Source of the DNA: Geofilum rubicundum JCM 15548
GTDB lineage: Bacteria > Bacteroidota > Bacteroidia > Bacteroidales > Marinilabiliaceae
Length of the DNA stretch: 64,000 nt
Assembly: GCF_000974365.1 (NCBI RefSeq)
Contig: NZ_BAZW01000007.1
Span: 1 to 64,000, forward strand
Reading direction: 5' to 3'
The notes under the pieces were generated by a model. The model saw only the letters and a program-made list of their open reading frames with translations. It searched no databases and was not told where the DNA came from. Every line of letters begins with the position of its first letter. Position 1 is the first letter of the stretch. Positions 1 to 9,123 of the stretch are shown here, piece after piece. A program made the position numbers and the translations under genes.

Positions 1-785
1 AAATTAATGCTATACGCACTACCCGTTATTAGGTTAGATACAAAGGAGCCGCTCGGCCTAGATTCAAATGTATAACCCGCCTCAACAAATCGATTGCTTG
101 CATAGATATTCATATTTGTTATAACCTGATTACTTGTGGGAATGTACGGTTTTCTCAATAGTTGTTCCCCATTTCCGTCAAGAGTTTGAATACTTTCGGT
201 TATTCTGGCATCAAGCTGATTAAGGGTGGGTAGTTTTAAAAGGTCGTCAAGCTTATTTGAAGCATTCTGGGCATTTTTAATATCGGCTTCATCACAATCC
301 TTTTCTTCTGGTTTGTCTGTTGGTTTGTCTTCATCAGGAGGATTATTTGTTGTCCCATTAGATATTTCCTCATCACAATCGTCATGGCAAATACAGGGGT
401 CAGTGCAATCATCATCCTCTTCTTCTGTGTCAAAGTCATCGTTAGCGGAATTGTCGTTTTGGGAGGTGCCTGTATCTGAGGATCCGGATGACCCATAGGT
501 CGTGGCTGTAGGAATATATCCGTTCCAAGCATAATCCGAATCATTGCTGTCCTCGTAATCAATACCAGATAGGGCATCGAAATAGGAGTCTACGGCATTG
601 TCTGAGGCGTTACCCATAAAGTCGTTAAAGTCATCGTAATAATTGATGTCTATATCGCTGTCCCCATAGGTGTCATCGATGAAATCCCACCAGTTGGCCT
701 GAGCTGTGCCGAGACAAAGGAGAAGCACAAGCGAAGTTACAACGCCGCGTTGTAACTTTCGAAATTTTCTTTGAAAACTTCTCAT
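1..785 (-). CDS. Secreted acidic protein, C-terminus beyond window edge
   Basis: An open frame runs from ATG at 785 down to base 1 with no stop, giving 261 codons of a longer gene. Residues 1-30 look like a Sec signal peptide: a basic start (MRSFQRKFRK), a hydrophobic core and an AQA cleavage site before NWWDF. The mature part is very rich in Asp and Ser/Asn up to residue 125. A tight Cys group follows (C127, C131, C133, C137 with H134), which could bind metal or form disulfides. Then comes a Pro/Glu/Lys linker and a more ordinary region after residue 165. The ATG overlaps the stop of the upstream gene (ATGA), so the two are probably translationally coupled. I do not recognise the family. The position in a cluster of exported proteins, one with a T9SS signal, suggests an outer-surface or periplasmic role; that is inference. 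Confidence 0.7.
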   Translation of the reverse strand, partial: MRSFQRKFRKLQRGVVTSLVLLLCLGTAQANWWDFIDDTYGDSDIDINYYDDFNDFMGNASDNAVDSYFDALSGIDYEDSNDSDYAWNGYIPTATTYGSSGSSDTGTSQNDNSANDDFDTEEEDDDCTDPCICHDDCDEEISNGTTNNPPDEDKPTDKPEEKDCDEADIKNAQNASNKLDDLLKLPTLNQLDARITESIQTLDGNGEQLLRKPYIPTSNQVITNMNIYASNRFVEAGYTFESRPSGSFVSNLITGSAYSIN

Positions 786-1760
786 AACGCAGCTCCCTTT
801 TTAATGATGACTTCTGATTCTGAAATGGTGCTGCCGGTGACCTGGACAAAATATACACCGGGTGTTCCACCTTCTAATTTTATTGGGAAGTCGTGCGTGC
901 CTTTCTTGAATAGGAAGGGTGCTTGTTTGTAGACGCTTCTTCCTTTGGCATCAAAGACTTCAATAGTGAGTACTTCTTCGCTATTGAGTTTTATTTGTAA
1001 GCGGAATTCGTTGTCGAAGGGGTTGGGGTAAAGGGTTAAGAGTCTGGTGTCTTGTATATTGGAGGCCTTGGTTGGTTGAAGGGCAAAGGCCGAGGGAGGC
1101 ATCCGATCTCCTGTATGGTTGGAGTACCTTAGGGCATTTCCATATAGAATCTTTTGATCATTTTCGGACTGGAGGGTCAGGCGCAGTTGGCGGAAATCAA
1201 AGTTTGGCTTTGCGTTGGGGTTCAATGGAATCATCTCTTCCACCTTCCAGCTGTTTTTGTCTTTGATCATTTTTAATCTGAATTGCGATTGTTCACCAAA
1301 GTTCCAGGTAAGCCAAAGTTCTTCTCCCGCAGATTGGGCTGATATTTGAATGGGCTCCTCTTGATCCAAGGCTTTCCCTGCCCAATCATAGGCATAGAAC
1401 GTCCCTGCCCAGTCACCTTCCAGTTCTTCTGCTTTCGCATTGTTCTCAAAATTTACAAGGGTGTCTAATTTAGAGGTTGTTCCACTTTTTAGTTTACGGT
1501 GTCTTTTTTGGTGTTTGGCCTCTTCTTTTGAAAATTCGTCATTTTCTATGAGGTCTTCCACCCATCCATGTCCTTTATGCATTGCCTTTTGCCTTCTCGT
1601 AATCTAAGGTCCGGTTGATGCCCAGTAGGGCTGCCAATGCGTGCTTCATTACAGCAGTATCTGAGGGAGCCGCTGAGGGTGTCTGACTTTGTGCGTTGGT
1701 TGTGAGAAAGGACAAAGCAAGCACTAAGGCTGCAAGGCAGCCAGATATATAGTTTTTCAT
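782..1760 (-). CDS. T9SS type A sorting domain protein, probable frameshift
   Basis: Two overlapping frames appear to be one gene. The first (1760-1575) encodes a signal peptide ending TTNAQ plus about 38 residues. The second (1582-782, 266 aa) lacks any signal peptide but ends in a typical T9SS type A C-terminal domain: LYPNPFDNEF, then IEVFDAKGRSVYK, then GVYFVQVTG and a basic end. T9SS cargo needs a Sec signal, so the split is probably an indel between about 1580 and 1600. The frame change needs one extra or two missing bases. An alternative is two real coupled genes, because the stop of the first overlaps the ATG of the second. The middle part (about residues 60-220) has no domain I recognise; it has a Lys/Arg/His-rich stretch and then a beta-rich region. 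It lies 42 bp downstream of another secreted protein and overlaps the next gene by ATGA. Confidence 0.7.
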
Positions 1761-1802
1761 TGTTTTTTTATTTGGTGATTATTTGGTCACAAAAAGTGAC
1801 TC

Positions 1803-2420
1803 TTATTTTTCCCACTTAACTTTGCCATTGTTGGTGCGGCCGTTATGTTTGAGCTTACGATGGGATTCTGCAGCTTTTAGGTATTGGGGCTGAATGGCTT
1901 TTAGGCGATGGATGTTTTCTTTTTGTTTGCTAACATCGTGCTTGTCACGCATGTAAACTACTTTTTCGAGCATCAGATAATTGAAGATTTGTTCTTCTAT
2001 TTTCTTGAGTTCTGCCTCGTTGTAAGCCCCCGTTTCCCGCAAAAGATTTAATTTGTCGGCTGTTTTTCTCTTAACATCCGCATAGCCTTTGTTGTAGGCG
2101 TATTGCGTTGTTTGCTTGTCTGTAAGAATGGTGTAGAAAGTTTGTGTGAACTCTTTTTCGGCTTTGTTGATTTTGTTTACATAGCTTATGGGGTCGTCTT
2201 CAAAATACAAAGCGGAATCCAGATGGAGCTGATAAGTCATGCAGAGTTGCTGAAATTCTGATTCCTGCGCAGACGACAAATCGACAAGCTTTTTAATTTC
2301 GGTCATTCTTCTTTCAGCTGCCAGTCCTGTTGTTTCAACTTCAGGGACTTGTGCTCTGATCATTGTTCCTCCAAGGAGCATTATTCCCAGGAGCAAACAC
2401 ATTTTTGTGTCAATTCTCAT
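1803..2420 (-). CDS. Secreted helical protein of unknown function
   Basis: The frame is open from 2453, but ATG 2420 is preferred because MRIDTKMCLLLGIMLLGG starts a proper signal peptide ending MIRAQ. That leaves a mature protein of about 180 residues. It is highly charged and predicted mostly helical, with LVDLSSAQESEFQQL and a later LTDKQ segment that loosely recalls Spy/CpxP-type LTxxQ periplasmic proteins. The similarity is too weak to name a family. The C-terminus is basic (KLKHNGRTNNGKVKWEK). It is the first gene of the minus-strand cluster that continues with the T9SS protein and the acidic secreted protein, so the three are probably co-transcribed. Confidence 0.6.
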   Translation of the reverse strand: MRIDTKMCLLLGIMLLGGTMIRAQVPEVETTGLAAERRMTEIKKLVDLSSAQESEFQQLCMTYQLHLDSALYFEDDPISYVNKINKAEKEFTQTFYTILTDKQTTQYAYNKGYADVKRKTADKLNLLRETGAYNEAELKKIEEQIFNYLMLEKVVYMRDKHDVSKQKENIHRLKAIQPQYLKAAESHRKLKHNGRTNNGKVKWEK

Positions 2421-2452
2421 AACTTTGGTTTTAAGGTTAATGTAAATCGACA

Positions 2453-2460
2453 CAAATTTA
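2453..2460 (-). promoter_or_regulatory. Candidate -7 box (TAAATTTG)
   Basis: The minus strand reads TAAATTTG here, matching the Bacteroidota -7 consensus TAnnTTTG. It lies about 33 bp upstream of the ATG at 2420. No good TTTG element is seen at the expected distance, so this is a weak call. Confidence 0.3.
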
Positions 2461-2621
2461 GCTTTGTTAAGCTTTTGGGGGGGTAGAAATTAACCAAATA
2501 TAGCAGACGTTTTGGTTTAAATTTTCAAAACCGAAGATGTTTTAAAGGTCAAATCTCTGCTTTAAACAAATAATTACTGCCTAGCTAATGTGTTTGTAAA
2601 AACCATCTGCACGGTTTTGGC

Positions 2622-3620
2622 CTATCTTAAATACTCCGTCAGCAATTTAATTTCAATGGCCGGTGAAATGCGCTCGTAAATAATGTTGTAGACCGCGTCG
2701 GTGATGGGCATGTTCACCTTGTATTTGTCATTGATTTCCTTGATGCTTTTGGCCGCATAATAGCCTTCCGCAATCATCAACATCTCCAGTTGGGCACTTT
2801 TAACGGAGTAGCCTTTCCCAATCATGGTGCCGAATGTCCGGTTCCTGCTAAATTGGGAATAGCAGGTCACCAACAAATCGCCCAGATAGGCCGAGCTTTT
2901 AATGTCGCGTGGGATGGGATGTACGGTGTCAACAAAACGCTTGATTTCCTGGATGGCATTCGAAATCAATACCGCCTGAAAGTTGTCGCCATAACCTAAA
3001 CCGTGACAGATGCCGGAAGCAATGGCCATGATGTTTTTCAAAACGGCCGAGAATTCCGTTCCGTAGATGTCGTCGGTGACCACCGTTTTGATATAGCTGC
3101 ATTGCAGGCGTCCCGCAAAGTCCCTGCCTTTTTTGATGTCCTGACAGGCGATGGTGAGATAGGACAGGCGCTCCAGCGCGACCTCTTCGGCGTGGCAGGG
3201 GCCGGAAATAACGGCCACCTGGTGCAGCGGCACCTGGTGGATTTTGTGAAAATAACTGCCAATGACCAGGTTGTCGTCGGGCACCAGACCTTTGATGGCC
3301 GACACAATAAACTTGTCTTTCAAGGACACGGTTAAATTGGCCAGCGTCTCTTTTATAAAGGCCGACGGATTAGCAAAAATAAGGATGTCCGACTGCTCCA
3401 CCATTTCATTGATGTCAGATGAAAAATCAATCTGGTCGGTATTGAAAGCCACAGAAGTCAGGTAATTGGGATTGTGTTTGACTCTTTTGAACTTTTCAAT
3501 ATGGTCCGGGTTCCGGAAGTACCAATTGATACGCTCCGAGTTGATTAATACCATTTTGGCAATGGCTGTTGCCCAGCTTCCACTGCCAACGACTCCTATT
3601 TTTGACGTTGTTACGTCCAT
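2622..3620 (-). CDS. gpsA: Glycerol-3-phosphate dehydrogenase [NAD(P)+]
   Basis: This enzyme reduces dihydroxyacetone phosphate to sn-glycerol 3-phosphate in the cytosol, supplying the phospholipid backbone. The 332 residues are full length for GpsA. The N-terminal Rossmann motif GVVGSGSWATA (residues 9-19) binds NAD(P)H. SGPCHAEEVA (139-148) is the family's conserved loop, and K195 in FSAVLKNIMAIASG is the conserved catalytic lysine. The C-terminal part is the usual helical substrate domain. It starts 32 bp downstream of lysS on the same strand, so the two are likely one transcript. Confidence 0.96.
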   Translation of the reverse strand: MDVTTSKIGVVGSGSWATAIAKMVLINSERINWYFRNPDHIEKFKRVKHNPNYLTSVAFNTDQIDFSSDINEMVEQSDILIFANPSAFIKETLANLTVSLKDKFIVSAIKGLVPDDNLVIGSYFHKIHQVPLHQVAVISGPCHAEEVALERLSYLTIACQDIKKGRDFAGRLQCSYIKTVVTDDIYGTEFSAVLKNIMAIASGICHGLGYGDNFQAVLISNAIQEIKRFVDTVHPIPRDIKSSAYLGDLLVTCYSQFSRNRTFGTMIGKGYSVKSAQLEMLMIAEGYYAAKSIKEINDKYKVNMPITDAVYNIIYERISPAIEIKLLTEYLR

Positions 3621-3652
3621 GGTTGTATGTTTTTCAAAAACACTGATCCGAG

Positions 3653-5380
3653 TTATTTGCTTATCCAGCTCGCCACCTCTTCTTTAGATGGATTGGTGAG
3701 GCCCAATTTGTTTTTCTTATTCACCCCGCATAAATCCTGATGCAATTTATTGGGATTTTCCACCTCAAGCAAATCTTTTGTTCTGTGAAAACCGGCCTTG
3801 CGAATGGCAGGCACCCATTCTGCAGGAATGCCCAAGGCAATGAACTTGTTGTCGTCATCCTTCTCCGCCTTTTTTTCGGGGCGCATTTGCGGGAAGAAGA
3901 GGACTTCCTGAATGGACGACTGGTTGGTCATGAACATGGTTAAGCGGTCAATTCCGATACCCATTCCCGATGTAGGAGGCATGCCATATTCCAGAGCGCG
4001 CACAAAATCCTGATCGATAAACATGGCCTCATCATCTCCTTTTTCCGAAAGCTTCAGCTGATCCTGAAAACGGCCCAGCTGATCAATGGGGTCGTTCAGT
4101 TCGCTGTAGGCATTGGCCAATTCTTTGCCATTTACCATGAGTTCAAAGCGTTCGGTCAGTTCCGGGTTTTCCCGGTGTTTCTTGCAGAGGGGCGACATTT
4201 CAACGGGATAGTCGGTGATAAAGGTGGGCTGAATGTAATGCCCTTCACATTTTTCGCCAAAAATTTCGTCGATCAATTTGCCCTTGCCCATGGAAGCATC
4301 TGTTTCAATACCCATTTGCTTGCAAACCTCATGGAGCTGTGCTTCATTCATCCCGGCTATATCGATGCCGGTGTGCTCCTTAATGGCGTCCAGCATGGTG
4401 ATGCGTTTGAAGGGCCGCTTAAAATCAATTTCCTGGTCGCCCAGTTTCACTTTGGTACGGCCATGCAAGGCCAAAGCCACGCGTTCTATCATCTCCTCGG
4501 TAAAATCCATCATCCACTTATAGTCCTTATAGGCCACATAGATTTCCATGACGGTAAACTCCGGATTGTGGGTGCGGTCCATGCCCTCGTTGCGAAAGTC
4601 CTTGGCAAATTCATACACCCCTTCAAAACCCCCTACAATAAGGCGTTTCAAATACAGTTCATTGGCAATGCGCAGGTAGAGGGGGATATTCAGGGCATTG
4701 TGGTGGGTCGCAAAGGGACGTGCTGCTGCGCCACCGGGGATGGCTTGCAGGATGGGAGTCTCCACTTCGAGGTAGCCCTTTTCGTTGAAAAACTGGCGCA
4801 TGGTATTGATAATTTTACTGCGCTTTAAAAAGGTGTCTTTCACCTGGTCGTTCACAATCAGATCCACATAGCGCTGACGGTAACGTTGTTCAGGGTCGGT
4901 GAAAGCATCATAAATTTGACCATCCTTTTCTTTGACAACCGGAAGCGGCTTCAGGGATTTGGCCAGAACGGTCAGTTCGGTCACATGAACCGATATTTCT
5001 CCGGTCTGCGTTCTAAAAACATGTCCTTTTACCCCAATAATGTCCCCAATATCAAGCAAGCGTTTAAATACCGTGTTGTACATGGTTTTGTCTTCGCCTT
5101 CGCAGATGTCATCGCGACGGATGTAGATCTGGATGCGGCCTTTGGCGTCTTTGATTTGCGCAAAAGAGGCGCTGCCCATGATGCGGCGGCCCATGATGCG
5201 GCCGGCCAGACAGACTTCGGTGTACTGGTCTTCATTGCCCTCGAAATTCTCTAAAATATCTGTAGAGTAGTGGCTGACAGGGTATTCTTCGGCCGGAAAG
5301 GCGTTTATGCCCAGTTTGTTGAGTTCGTTCAGACTGTCGCGACGTATTTGTTCCTGCTCGCTCAATTCAAGATGATCCAT
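3653..5380 (-). CDS. lysS: Lysyl-tRNA synthetase, class II
   Basis: This enzyme charges tRNA-Lys with lysine. The 575-residue protein has an N-terminal OB-fold anticodon-binding domain (about residues 50-150). The class II catalytic core follows, with motif 2 at about 261-281 (DFRNEGMDRTHNPEFT) and motif 3 at about 472-483 (GMGIGIDRLTMF). After motif 3 there is an extra C-terminal segment of about 90 residues, including IPAEWVPAIRKAG, longer than in E. coli LysS; from memory this extension is common in Bacteroidota. It is the first gene before gpsA, with a candidate promoter just upstream. Confidence 0.97.
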   Translation of the reverse strand: MDHLELSEQEQIRRDSLNELNKLGINAFPAEEYPVSHYSTDILENFEGNEDQYTEVCLAGRIMGRRIMGSASFAQIKDAKGRIQIYIRRDDICEGEDKTMYNTVFKRLLDIGDIIGVKGHVFRTQTGEISVHVTELTVLAKSLKPLPVVKEKDGQIYDAFTDPEQRYRQRYVDLIVNDQVKDTFLKRSKIINTMRQFFNEKGYLEVETPILQAIPGGAAARPFATHHNALNIPLYLRIANELYLKRLIVGGFEGVYEFAKDFRNEGMDRTHNPEFTVMEIYVAYKDYKWMMDFTEEMIERVALALHGRTKVKLGDQEIDFKRPFKRITMLDAIKEHTGIDIAGMNEAQLHEVCKQMGIETDASMGKGKLIDEIFGEKCEGHYIQPTFITDYPVEMSPLCKKHRENPELTERFELMVNGKELANAYSELNDPIDQLGRFQDQLKLSEKGDDEAMFIDQDFVRALEYGMPPTSGMGIGIDRLTMFMTNQSSIQEVLFFPQMRPEKKAEKDDDNKFIALGIPAEWVPAIRKAGFHRTKDLLEVENPNKLHQDLCGVNKKNKLGLTNPSKEEVASWISK

Positions 5381-5418
5381 GTGTTGGTATATTATGTGTC
5401 AAATGTTCAAAACGGATG

Positions 5419-5448
5419 CAAAGATAACTTCAAATTACGCAATATAAA
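5419..5448 (-). promoter_or_regulatory. Candidate promoter of lysS-gpsA
   Basis: The minus strand has TATCTTTG at 5426-5419, a perfect TAnnTTTG -7 box, 38 bp upstream of the lysS ATG. A TTTA lies at 5448-5445 with an 18-bp spacer, one mismatch from the -33 TTTG element. Confidence 0.45.
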
Positions 5449-5681
5449 AAAGTAGAGGAAACTTTCACCTGTGAAAATTCTTTTTAAATAATTGGTCAGT
5501 TGGAACTTGCAGGGACAATCTTCAGCCACCCATGTTTTGCTCCTTCGGAACTGGCAGGTAAGGGCTGAAATTTCAGGTTTTGAACAAAGGATGGACTGGG
5601 ACGTTATGCACGTGATAAAGTAATTGTCTTCTCTGCAACACATTTGGAAGGAGGAAACTTTAACAGCTTTCCAATTTATGT

Positions 5682-5689
5682 TACTTTTG
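5682..5689 (+). promoter_or_regulatory. Candidate -7 box for lipA-lipB
   Basis: TACTTTTG matches TAnnTTTG and lies 40 bp before the lipA ATG at 5729. No convincing TTTG is seen at the usual spacing. The 5381-5728 gap otherwise holds only the lysS promoter; no RNA gene or other ORF was seen. Confidence 0.35.
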
Positions 5690-5728
5690 CAGAGGTGTAG
5701 ACAGCCTATTAAGAAGCTTGAAGAAATT

Positions 5729-6598
5729 ATGGAAAACGTAAAAAGACGCATATCTAAACCCGATTGGTTGAAAATCCAATTGCCCAGTACCGGCAATTAT
5801 AACTGGATGAACAAAACCATCCGCGACCATAAATTGCACACGATTTGCACCAGTGGTAAATGTCCCAATGCCGCAGAATGCTGGGGTAATGGTACGGCTA
5901 CCTTCATGATATTGGGCGATATTTGCACCCGGGCCTGTAAATTTTGTAATGTGAAGACCGGTAAGCCGGGGCCTGTCGATTTCAAAGAACCAATTCGTAT
6001 TGCCAGATCCATTCAAATTATGAAGCTGAAACATGCGGTAATTACGTCGGTGGACCGGGATGATTTGCCGGATGGTGGTGCGGGAATCTGGGTGGAAACC
6101 ATTCAAAAGGTGAAAGAAATGAACCCGGGGACCACCATGGAGGTTTTGATTCCAGATTTTCAGGGGATGACCAATTTGATACAGCAGGTGATGGATGCCC
6201 GGCCGGAAGTCATCAGCCACAACGTTGAAACGGTGCGTCGTTTAACGCCGCAAATTCGCTCCAGGGCCAAGTATGATGTCAGTATGGATGTTTTGAAGTA
6301 CATTGCAGCGGCTGGCGTGGTGGCCAAATCGGGCCTGATGCTGGGTCTGGGTGAAAAAGAACAAGAGGTACTGGAAACCATGGATGATTTGGCAGCCATA
6401 GGTGTCAGTGTCCTGACCATTGGTCAGTATCTACAGCCCTCGCCCGAGCATCTGAAGGTGGAGGAATACATCACACCTGAACAGTTTAAGTTTTACGAAA
6501 CCGAAGGTCTGAAAAGGGGTTTTAAATTTGTGGAAAGTGGCCCCCTGGTACGATCTTCCTACCACGCCGAGCGTCATATTAATGCACTGAAGAAATAA
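5729..6598 (+). CDS. lipA: Lipoyl synthase
   Basis: A radical SAM enzyme that inserts two sulfur atoms into octanoyl groups on lipoyl domains. The open frame extends upstream to 5624, but ATG 5729 gives the standard N-terminus and 289 residues. Both iron-sulfur motifs are intact: C40, C45 and C51 (CxxxxCxxxxxC) for the auxiliary, sulfur-donating cluster, and C66, C70 and C73 (CTRACKFC) for the radical SAM cluster. The C-terminal SSYHAERH region carries the conserved serine that ligates the auxiliary cluster. The stop overlaps the lipB start (TAATG), so LipA and LipB, which act in sequence, are translationally coupled. Confidence 0.96.
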   Translation: MENVKRRISKPDWLKIQLPSTGNYNWMNKTIRDHKLHTICTSGKCPNAAECWGNGTATFMILGDICTRACKFCNVKTGKPGPVDFKEPIRIARSIQIMKLKHAVITSVDRDDLPDGGAGIWVETIQKVKEMNPGTTMEVLIPDFQGMTNLIQQVMDARPEVISHNVETVRRLTPQIRSRAKYDVSMDVLKYIAAAGVVAKSGLMLGLGEKEQEVLETMDDLAAIGVSVLTIGQYLQPSPEHLKVEEYITPEQFKFYETEGLKRGFKFVESGPLVRSSYHAERHINALKK

Positions 6599-7298
6599 TG
6601 AGCGTACAATTTGATTTCAAAGATCTGGCCTTATTGATTACAAAGAAGCCTGGGATTTACAAGAACAGTTGTTTGAAGAGGTGGTGGCCGCCAAACTCTA
6701 CAACCGCGAGAACCCCGCGGCTAAAAAGCCGGTGGTTAATCACCTGTTGTTTTGTGAACATCCGCATGTTTTTACTTTGGGCAAGAGCGGCGCACCTTCC
6801 AATCTGTTAATAACCGATGAACTACTCGAAAAAATTGAGGCCAGATTTTACAAAATTAATCGTGGAGGTGACATTACCTATCACGGGCCGGGGCAAATAG
6901 TCGGCTATCCCATTTTTGATCTGGAGGCATTGGGAATCGGAATTAAGGAGTACATCCATTTGTTGGAGGAAGCGCTTATTTCTGCGCTGGCCGATTTGGG
7001 CATAAGGGCCAGTCGCCTGGAAGGGGCGACCGGTGTTTGGCTGGATGTGGATCAACCCCAAAAGGCCCGTAAAATCAGTGCCATTGGCGTACGCGCCAGT
7101 CGTTTTGTCTCCATGCATGGCTTCGCCTTCAATGTGAACACCAATCTGGAATATTTCCGGCACATCAATCCCTGCGGCTTTATTGATAAAGGCGTAACAT
7201 CGCTTGAGAAAGAGCTGGGTGCTCCGCAATCCATGGAAGCGGTGAAAGACTTGCTGTTTAAAAAGCTGTCTGCTGCTTTTGGGTTAACGCTGGCCTGA
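6598..7298 (+). CDS. lipB: Octanoyltransferase, frame broken near 6630
   Basis: LipB moves octanoate from acyl carrier protein to lipoyl domains, the step before LipA. The ATG overlaps the lipA stop. The first about 12 codons (MSVQFDFKDLAL) are in one frame and the rest, beginning DYKEAWDLQEQLFEEVV, is in another. One missing base near 6630-6634 restores a continuous LipB of about 233 residues. Hallmarks in the second frame are RGGDITYHGPGQ, the catalytic lysine in KISAIGVRAS and the catalytic cysteine in NPCGFIDKGVTS. Because the downstream domain is perfectly conserved, a sequencing deletion is more likely than a pseudogene. Confidence 0.9.
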
Positions 7299-7375
7299 TA
7301 TTCTCGGCCCTACACCAAGTCTTTTTTTCTTGATAAGTATTCTGGTCTATTCTATGACAGCCGTTTCAAAAAAGT

Positions 7376-7383
7376 TACCTTTG
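7376..7383 (+). promoter_or_regulatory. Candidate -7 box for recJ
   Basis: TACCTTTG matches TAnnTTTG, 24 bp upstream of the recJ ATG. No clear -33 TTTG is seen at the usual spacing. Confidence 0.3.
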
Positions 7384-7407
7384 AGGGTTAAACTGTTGTA
7401 CTAAAAA

Positions 7408-9123
7408 ATGGAAAAGCGCTGGACCGTATTAGAAAAAACCGATGAGGCACTTGTGGATGAACTGGTGAGGACCATTAACGTGGATCCTATTCTGGCTAAT
7501 TTGTTGGGGCAGAGAAATGTGACGGACTTTAATTCTGCCAAAGCCTTTTTTCGTCCGGCCCTGGAAGATTTGCACGATCCCTTCCTCATGAAGGATATGG
7601 ACATCGCCATTGGGCGTTTGAATTCGGCCATCCGCAACGGGGAGAAAATCATGATTTATGGTGATTATGATGTGGATGGCACTACTTCTGTGGCATTGGT
7701 CTATTCTTTTTTGCGGCGCTATTATCCCAATCTGGAGTTTTATATCCCCGACCGGTACAAGGAGGGCTACGGCGTATCCTCCCAAGGCATAGAAACTGCT
7801 GCCGATGCCGGCTGTCGGTTGATTATTTCCCTCGATTGTGGCATCAAAGCCATCAACAAGGTGAAATATGCCGCCAAATTTGGGATTGATTTTATTGTGT
7901 GTGATCACCATACACCCGGAGAGCACTTGCCCGAAGCCGTGGCTTGTCTGGACCCCAAGCGGCCCGACTGCCCCTATCCTTTTAAGGACCTGTCGGGTTG
8001 CGGTGTAGGCTTTAAGTTCATGCAGGCTTTTTGTCGACACCATGGTTATCCGGAAGAAGAATTGTATGAATACCTGGATTTGGTAGCGGTGAGCGTGGCT
8101 TCTGATATTGTCTCCATTACCGGTGAAAACCGGATCATGGCGGCTTTCGGACTATTGCGCCTGAACACGACCCCCCGCACTGGCTTGCAAAGTATCATCC
8201 GCATTGCCAATATGGAAAAGCGGGAGTTTATGTTGAGTGACATCGTTTTTAAAATTGGTCCGCGCATCAATGCAGCCGGGCGCATTGAGTCCGGTCGCGA
8301 TGCGGTAGAACTGCTCATCAGTGATGATGAGTCGCTGGCCAAGCGGATGAGTGATAACATCAATGTCCACAACGAAACGCGTAAGGATTTGGATCGGCTG
8401 ACCACTCAGGAGGCTTTGGAGATGCTCAACAGCCATCCGTCAGAGCGGGAGAAAAAATCAACGGTGCTTTTTAAACCTGACTGGCACAAGGGCGTCATCG
8501 GTATTGTGGCGTCTCGCCTGACCGATCACTATTACCGACCCACGGTTATTCTGACCGAAAGCCAGGGGGTCGCTACCGGATCGGCGCGCTCGGTCCATGG
8601 TTTTGATCTCTACAGTGCCATTGAATCCTGCAGCGATTTGTTGATTAATTTTGGGGGACATATGTATGCGGCCGGATTAACCATGTCCATTGAGCACATC
8701 GAACAATTCAAGGAACGTTTTGAATCTTATGTGAGTCGTCACATCCTGCCGGAACAACTTGTTCCGCAAATAGAAATTGATGCGGAAATCTCATTGAAGG
8801 ACATCAACAGCAAATTTTTTCGCATCCTTAAACAATTTATGCCCTTTGGTCCCGGCAACATGAAACCCTTGTTTGTTACCCGCCGTGTCATCGATTATGG
8901 CACCAGTAAGGTGGTGGGAAAAAACCGGGATCATCTGAAATTGGAGCTCATTGAAGAAAATTCGAGTTCGATTATCCAGGGAGTGGGTTTTTCTATGGGC
9001 GCACATATCGATAAGGTGAAAAGCGGCGACCCTTTTGATGTGGTATATTCCATTGAAGAGAATGTGTTCAACGGCAAAACCTCCATTCAGATTATGGTAA
9101 AGGATTTACGTTTCCCGCATTAA
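7408..9123 (+). CDS. recJ: Single-stranded-DNA-specific exonuclease RecJ
   Basis: A 5'-3' single-strand DNA exonuclease used in recombination and repair. The 571 residues match the usual length. The DHH phosphoesterase core shows DYDVDG (86-91), a further metal-binding SLDCG (141-145) and the family signature DHH (166-168). The DHHA1 domain carries GGHMYAAG near residue 417, and an OB-fold domain follows. All metal-binding motifs are intact. Its 3' end overlaps the convergent EamA-family gene by 32 bp. Confidence 0.96.
   Translation: MEKRWTVLEKTDEALVDELVRTINVDPILANLLGQRNVTDFNSAKAFFRPALEDLHDPFLMKDMDIAIGRLNSAIRNGEKIMIYGDYDVDGTTSVALVYSFLRRYYPNLEFYIPDRYKEGYGVSSQGIETAADAGCRLIISLDCGIKAINKVKYAAKFGIDFIVCDHHTPGEHLPEAVACLDPKRPDCPYPFKDLSGCGVGFKFMQAFCRHHGYPEEELYEYLDLVAVSVASDIVSITGENRIMAAFGLLRLNTTPRTGLQSIIRIANMEKREFMLSDIVFKIGPRINAAGRIESGRDAVELLISDDESLAKRMSDNINVHNETRKDLDRLTTQEALEMLNSHPSEREKKSTVLFKPDWHKGVIGIVASRLTDHYYRPTVILTESQGVATGSARSVHGFDLYSAIESCSDLLINFGGHMYAAGLTMSIEHIEQFKERFESYVSRHILPEQLVPQIEIDAEISLKDINSKFFRILKQFMPFGPGNMKPLFVTRRVIDYGTSKVVGKNRDHLKLELIEENSSSIIQGVGFSMGAHIDKVKSGDPFDVVYSIEENVFNGKTSIQIMVKDLRFPH

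Noticed and set aside
4175-4828. 217-codon open frame antisense to lysS
   Set aside because: It lies entirely inside the conserved lysS catalytic domain on the opposite strand and has no recognisable domain; a by-product of codon bias.
7429-8043. 204-codon open frame antisense to recJ
   Set aside because: Covers the conserved DHH domain of recJ and shows no signal or domain.
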